NCBI GenBank assembly: GCA_030682505.1
Contig: JAUXOH010000004.1
Coordinates: 1 to 6,996, forward strand
Source: Candidatus Didemnitutus sp.
Lineage (GTDB): Bacteria; Verrucomicrobiota; Verrucomicrobiia; Opitutales; Opitutaceae
Direction: 5' to 3'
DNA length: 6,996 nucleotides
Shown here: in pieces, positions 5,669 to 6,996 of the stretch
How positions within the stretch are numbered: position 1 is the first letter of the stretch
Layout: each line of letters opens with the position of its first letter
Program-made: the position numbers and the translations under genes
The notes under the pieces: generated by a model
What the model saw: the letters and a program-made list of their open reading frames with translations, nothing else
Database searches by the model: none
What the model was told of the DNA's origin: nothing

Positions 5669-5768
5669 GATTCTTCCGGGAAACCCGGGGCTTCGCGGGC
5701 GGCGTTCGGTCCGACCCTTCCGCCGTGTCCGGCCGTAAAAACCGTGGTTAATTAATTTCCGTCTTCCG

Positions 5769-6821
5769 ATGCCTTCTCCTGAAAAATCCCCCCCGGGTGC
5801 CAAGGGCCTCGGTTTCATCACCACCGCGCTGACCTCGCCGGTGTCGGCCGTCGAGGCGGCCTTGCGCCCGCTCTCCTTCACCGATTTCGCCGGCCAGGCC
5901 AAAACCGTCGAGCGACTCAAGGTCATGGTCGGCGCCGCCAAACGTCGCGGTGAAGCCCTCAACCACATTCTCCTCTCCGGACCCCCGGGCCTCGGCAAGA
6001 CCACCCTCGCCTTCATTCTCGGTCATGAACTCGGTCGCAATGTGCGCGTCATCGCCGGTCCGGTGATCGAGAAACCCGGCGACCTTGCCGGTCTCCTGAC
6101 CAACCTCGAGGAAGGCGACATCCTTTTCATCGACGAGATTCACCGCATCCCGAAAACCGTCGAGGAATACCTCTACAGCGCGATGGAGGACTACCGGCTT
6201 GATATCATGATCGACCAGGGGCCCAACGCGCGCAGCGTGCGGCTCACGATTCCGCGCTTCACCCTCATCGGTGCCACCACGCGCTCCGGCCTGCTCACCG
6301 CGCCGCTCCGCTCGCGTTTCACGCTCAACACGCGCCTCGACTATTACGACCGCGCCACGCTCGACGGCATCGTCCGCCGCAGCTGCGGCCTGCTCAAGGT
6401 CGAGCTCGACGCCGGGGGCGCGCAGGAAATTGCCAAGCGCGCCCGGGGCACGCCGCGCATCGCCAACAACCTGGTCAACTTCTGCCGCGACTACGCCTCC
6501 GAGAAAGCCAATGGCGTCATCACCCAGGCGACCGCCGCCGCCGCGCTCGAACTCCTCGAGATCGACGCCGCCGGACTTGACGAGATGGACAAGCGTGTTC
6601 TCCGCGTCATGGCCGAGCATTACCAAGGGGGCCCCGTCGGCCTCGGCACCATCGCCATCGCTGTCGGCGAGGAAGCCGACACGCTGGAGGAAGTCCACGA
6701 GCCGTTTCTGATTCAGGAAGGATATCTGCAACGCACCTCGCAGGGCCGCATCCTCACCGCCAAAGGCTACCACGCCATCGGCCTGAAAGCCGCGAGCGGC
6801 GACCAGCAGTCGCTGCTGTAA
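5769..6821 (+). CDS. ruvB: Holliday junction branch-migration helicase RuvB
   Basis: RuvB is the hexameric AAA+ motor that, with RuvA, drives branch migration of Holliday junctions before RuvC cleavage. This 350-residue protein is complete. Motifs in order: the N-terminal LRPLSFTDFAGQ (32-43), Walker A GPPGLGKT (71-78), Walker B ILFIDE (118-123) followed by IHRIPKTVEEYLYSAMED, sensor 1 GATTRSG (168-174), the arginine finger R181 in LRSRF, sensor 2 ARGTPR (225-230), and the C-terminal winged helix with GGPVGLGTIAIAVGEEADT and EPFLIQEGYLQRTSQGR. The N-terminal 30 residues are slightly long and low in conservation, as in many RuvB proteins. The ATG at 5769 is the most upstream sensible start; it is preceded by an AT-rich segment rather than a clear ribosome binding site. 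ruvA and ruvC are not in the window. The next gene begins 21 bp later and is probably co-transcribed. Confidence 0.97.
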   Translation: MPSPEKSPPGAKGLGFITTALTSPVSAVEAALRPLSFTDFAGQAKTVERLKVMVGAAKRRGEALNHILLSGPPGLGKTTLAFILGHELGRNVRVIAGPVIEKPGDLAGLLTNLEEGDILFIDEIHRIPKTVEEYLYSAMEDYRLDIMIDQGPNARSVRLTIPRFTLIGATTRSGLLTAPLRSRFTLNTRLDYYDRATLDGIVRRSCGLLKVELDAGGAQEIAKRARGTPRIANNLVNFCRDYASEKANGVITQATAAAALELLEIDAAGLDEMDKRVLRVMAEHYQGGPVGLGTIAIAVGEEADTLEEVHEPFLIQEGYLQRTSQGRILTAKGYHAIGLKAASGDQQSLL

Positions 6822-6842
6822 TCAGAACCTTCTATTCCAACT

Positions 6843-6996
6843 ATGAGCGATGATTCAAAAAAGTTTTTTCGCCCGAAGCAGATGGTCATCATCGGCGGCT
6901 CAATGCTGGCAGGGATCGGGTTGTTTCTTTTTCGCCGCTACTACGAGAATGACCGACTAACAAAAATTGATCTGTTCTCCGGTCTTTTCACCGTAG
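6843..6996 (+). CDS. Unrecognised protein with N-terminal membrane segment (3'-truncated by window edge)
   Basis: The frame is open from ATG 6843 to the window end, giving at least 51 residues. It starts MSDDSKKFFRPKQ, followed by a hydrophobic stretch MVIIGGSMLAGIGLFLF (14-30), then a basic pair RR and YYENDRLTKIDLFSGLFTV. The pattern of a short polar N-terminus, one transmembrane helix and a charged exit suggests a single-pass inner-membrane protein with no clear signal-peptidase site. The 21-bp spacing from ruvB suggests the same operon. Its codon use is visibly less GC-rich than that of its neighbours. I do not recognise the family. Confidence 0.6.
   Translation, partial: MSDDSKKFFRPKQMVIIGGSMLAGIGLFLFRRYYENDRLTKIDLFSGLFTV

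Noticed and set aside
5748..6773. Antisense open frame (341 codons) opposite ruvB
   Set aside because: Same composition effect; ruvB is unambiguous on the plus strand.
1..6996. CRISPR arrays, tRNA or rRNA genes, insertion sequences
   Set aside because: No regularly spaced direct repeats, cloverleaf-like segments, rRNA motifs or transposase motifs were seen on either strand by eye.

Overview
The window is high-GC bacterial chromosome with short, densely packed genes. The combination of a type IV pilus retraction ATPase, a MurA-family protein, RuvB, an all-alpha dUTPase and an RGG-rich disordered protein fits a Gram-negative of the Planctomycetota/Verrucomicrobiota group. I favour an Opitutaceae-like verrucomicrobium. 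Two intergenic CCACGGAT-type repeats point the same way. This placement is inference from protein style and composition; there is no rRNA or other marker to confirm it. Shine-Dalgarno sequences are weak or absent before most starts, so starts were chosen mainly by family N-termini.

Layout. (1) 2-850 (+): the C-terminal four fifths of a PilT/PilU-family ATPase, open at the left edge, followed by two small hairpins. (2) 1019-1506 (+): a two-gene type II toxin-antitoxin module of the RelE/ParE class with overlapping reading frames. (3) 1691-1957 (-): a small YkgJ-type cysteine-cluster protein, convergent with the module. (4) 2062-2527 (+): a YiiD-C-terminal-type thioesterase split by one frameshift. 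(5) 2557-2928 (-): a dimeric-type dUTPase of the MazG-like superfamily, convergent with the thioesterase. (6) 3040-3128: a possible structured leader. It precedes (7) 3144-4199 (+), an intrinsically disordered Pro/Ala- and RGG-rich protein that ends at a textbook intrinsic terminator (4224-4253). (8) 4338-5627 (+): a MurA-family enolpyruvyl transferase with several altered active-site positions. (9) 5769-6821 (+): RuvB. (10) 6843-6996 (+): the N-terminus of an unrecognised single-pass membrane protein, open at the right edge.

How they fit together. Most of this is housekeeping: cell-wall precursor synthesis, Holliday-junction migration and nucleotide-pool sanitation, with one selfish or stress module inserted. 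There is no single obvious multi-gene novel system. The points most worth a second look are the RGG-rich protein with its conserved-looking amphipathic segment and possible attenuator-like leader, the MurA homologue missing residues normally needed for catalysis, the frameshifted thioesterase, and the paired intergenic repeat elements.
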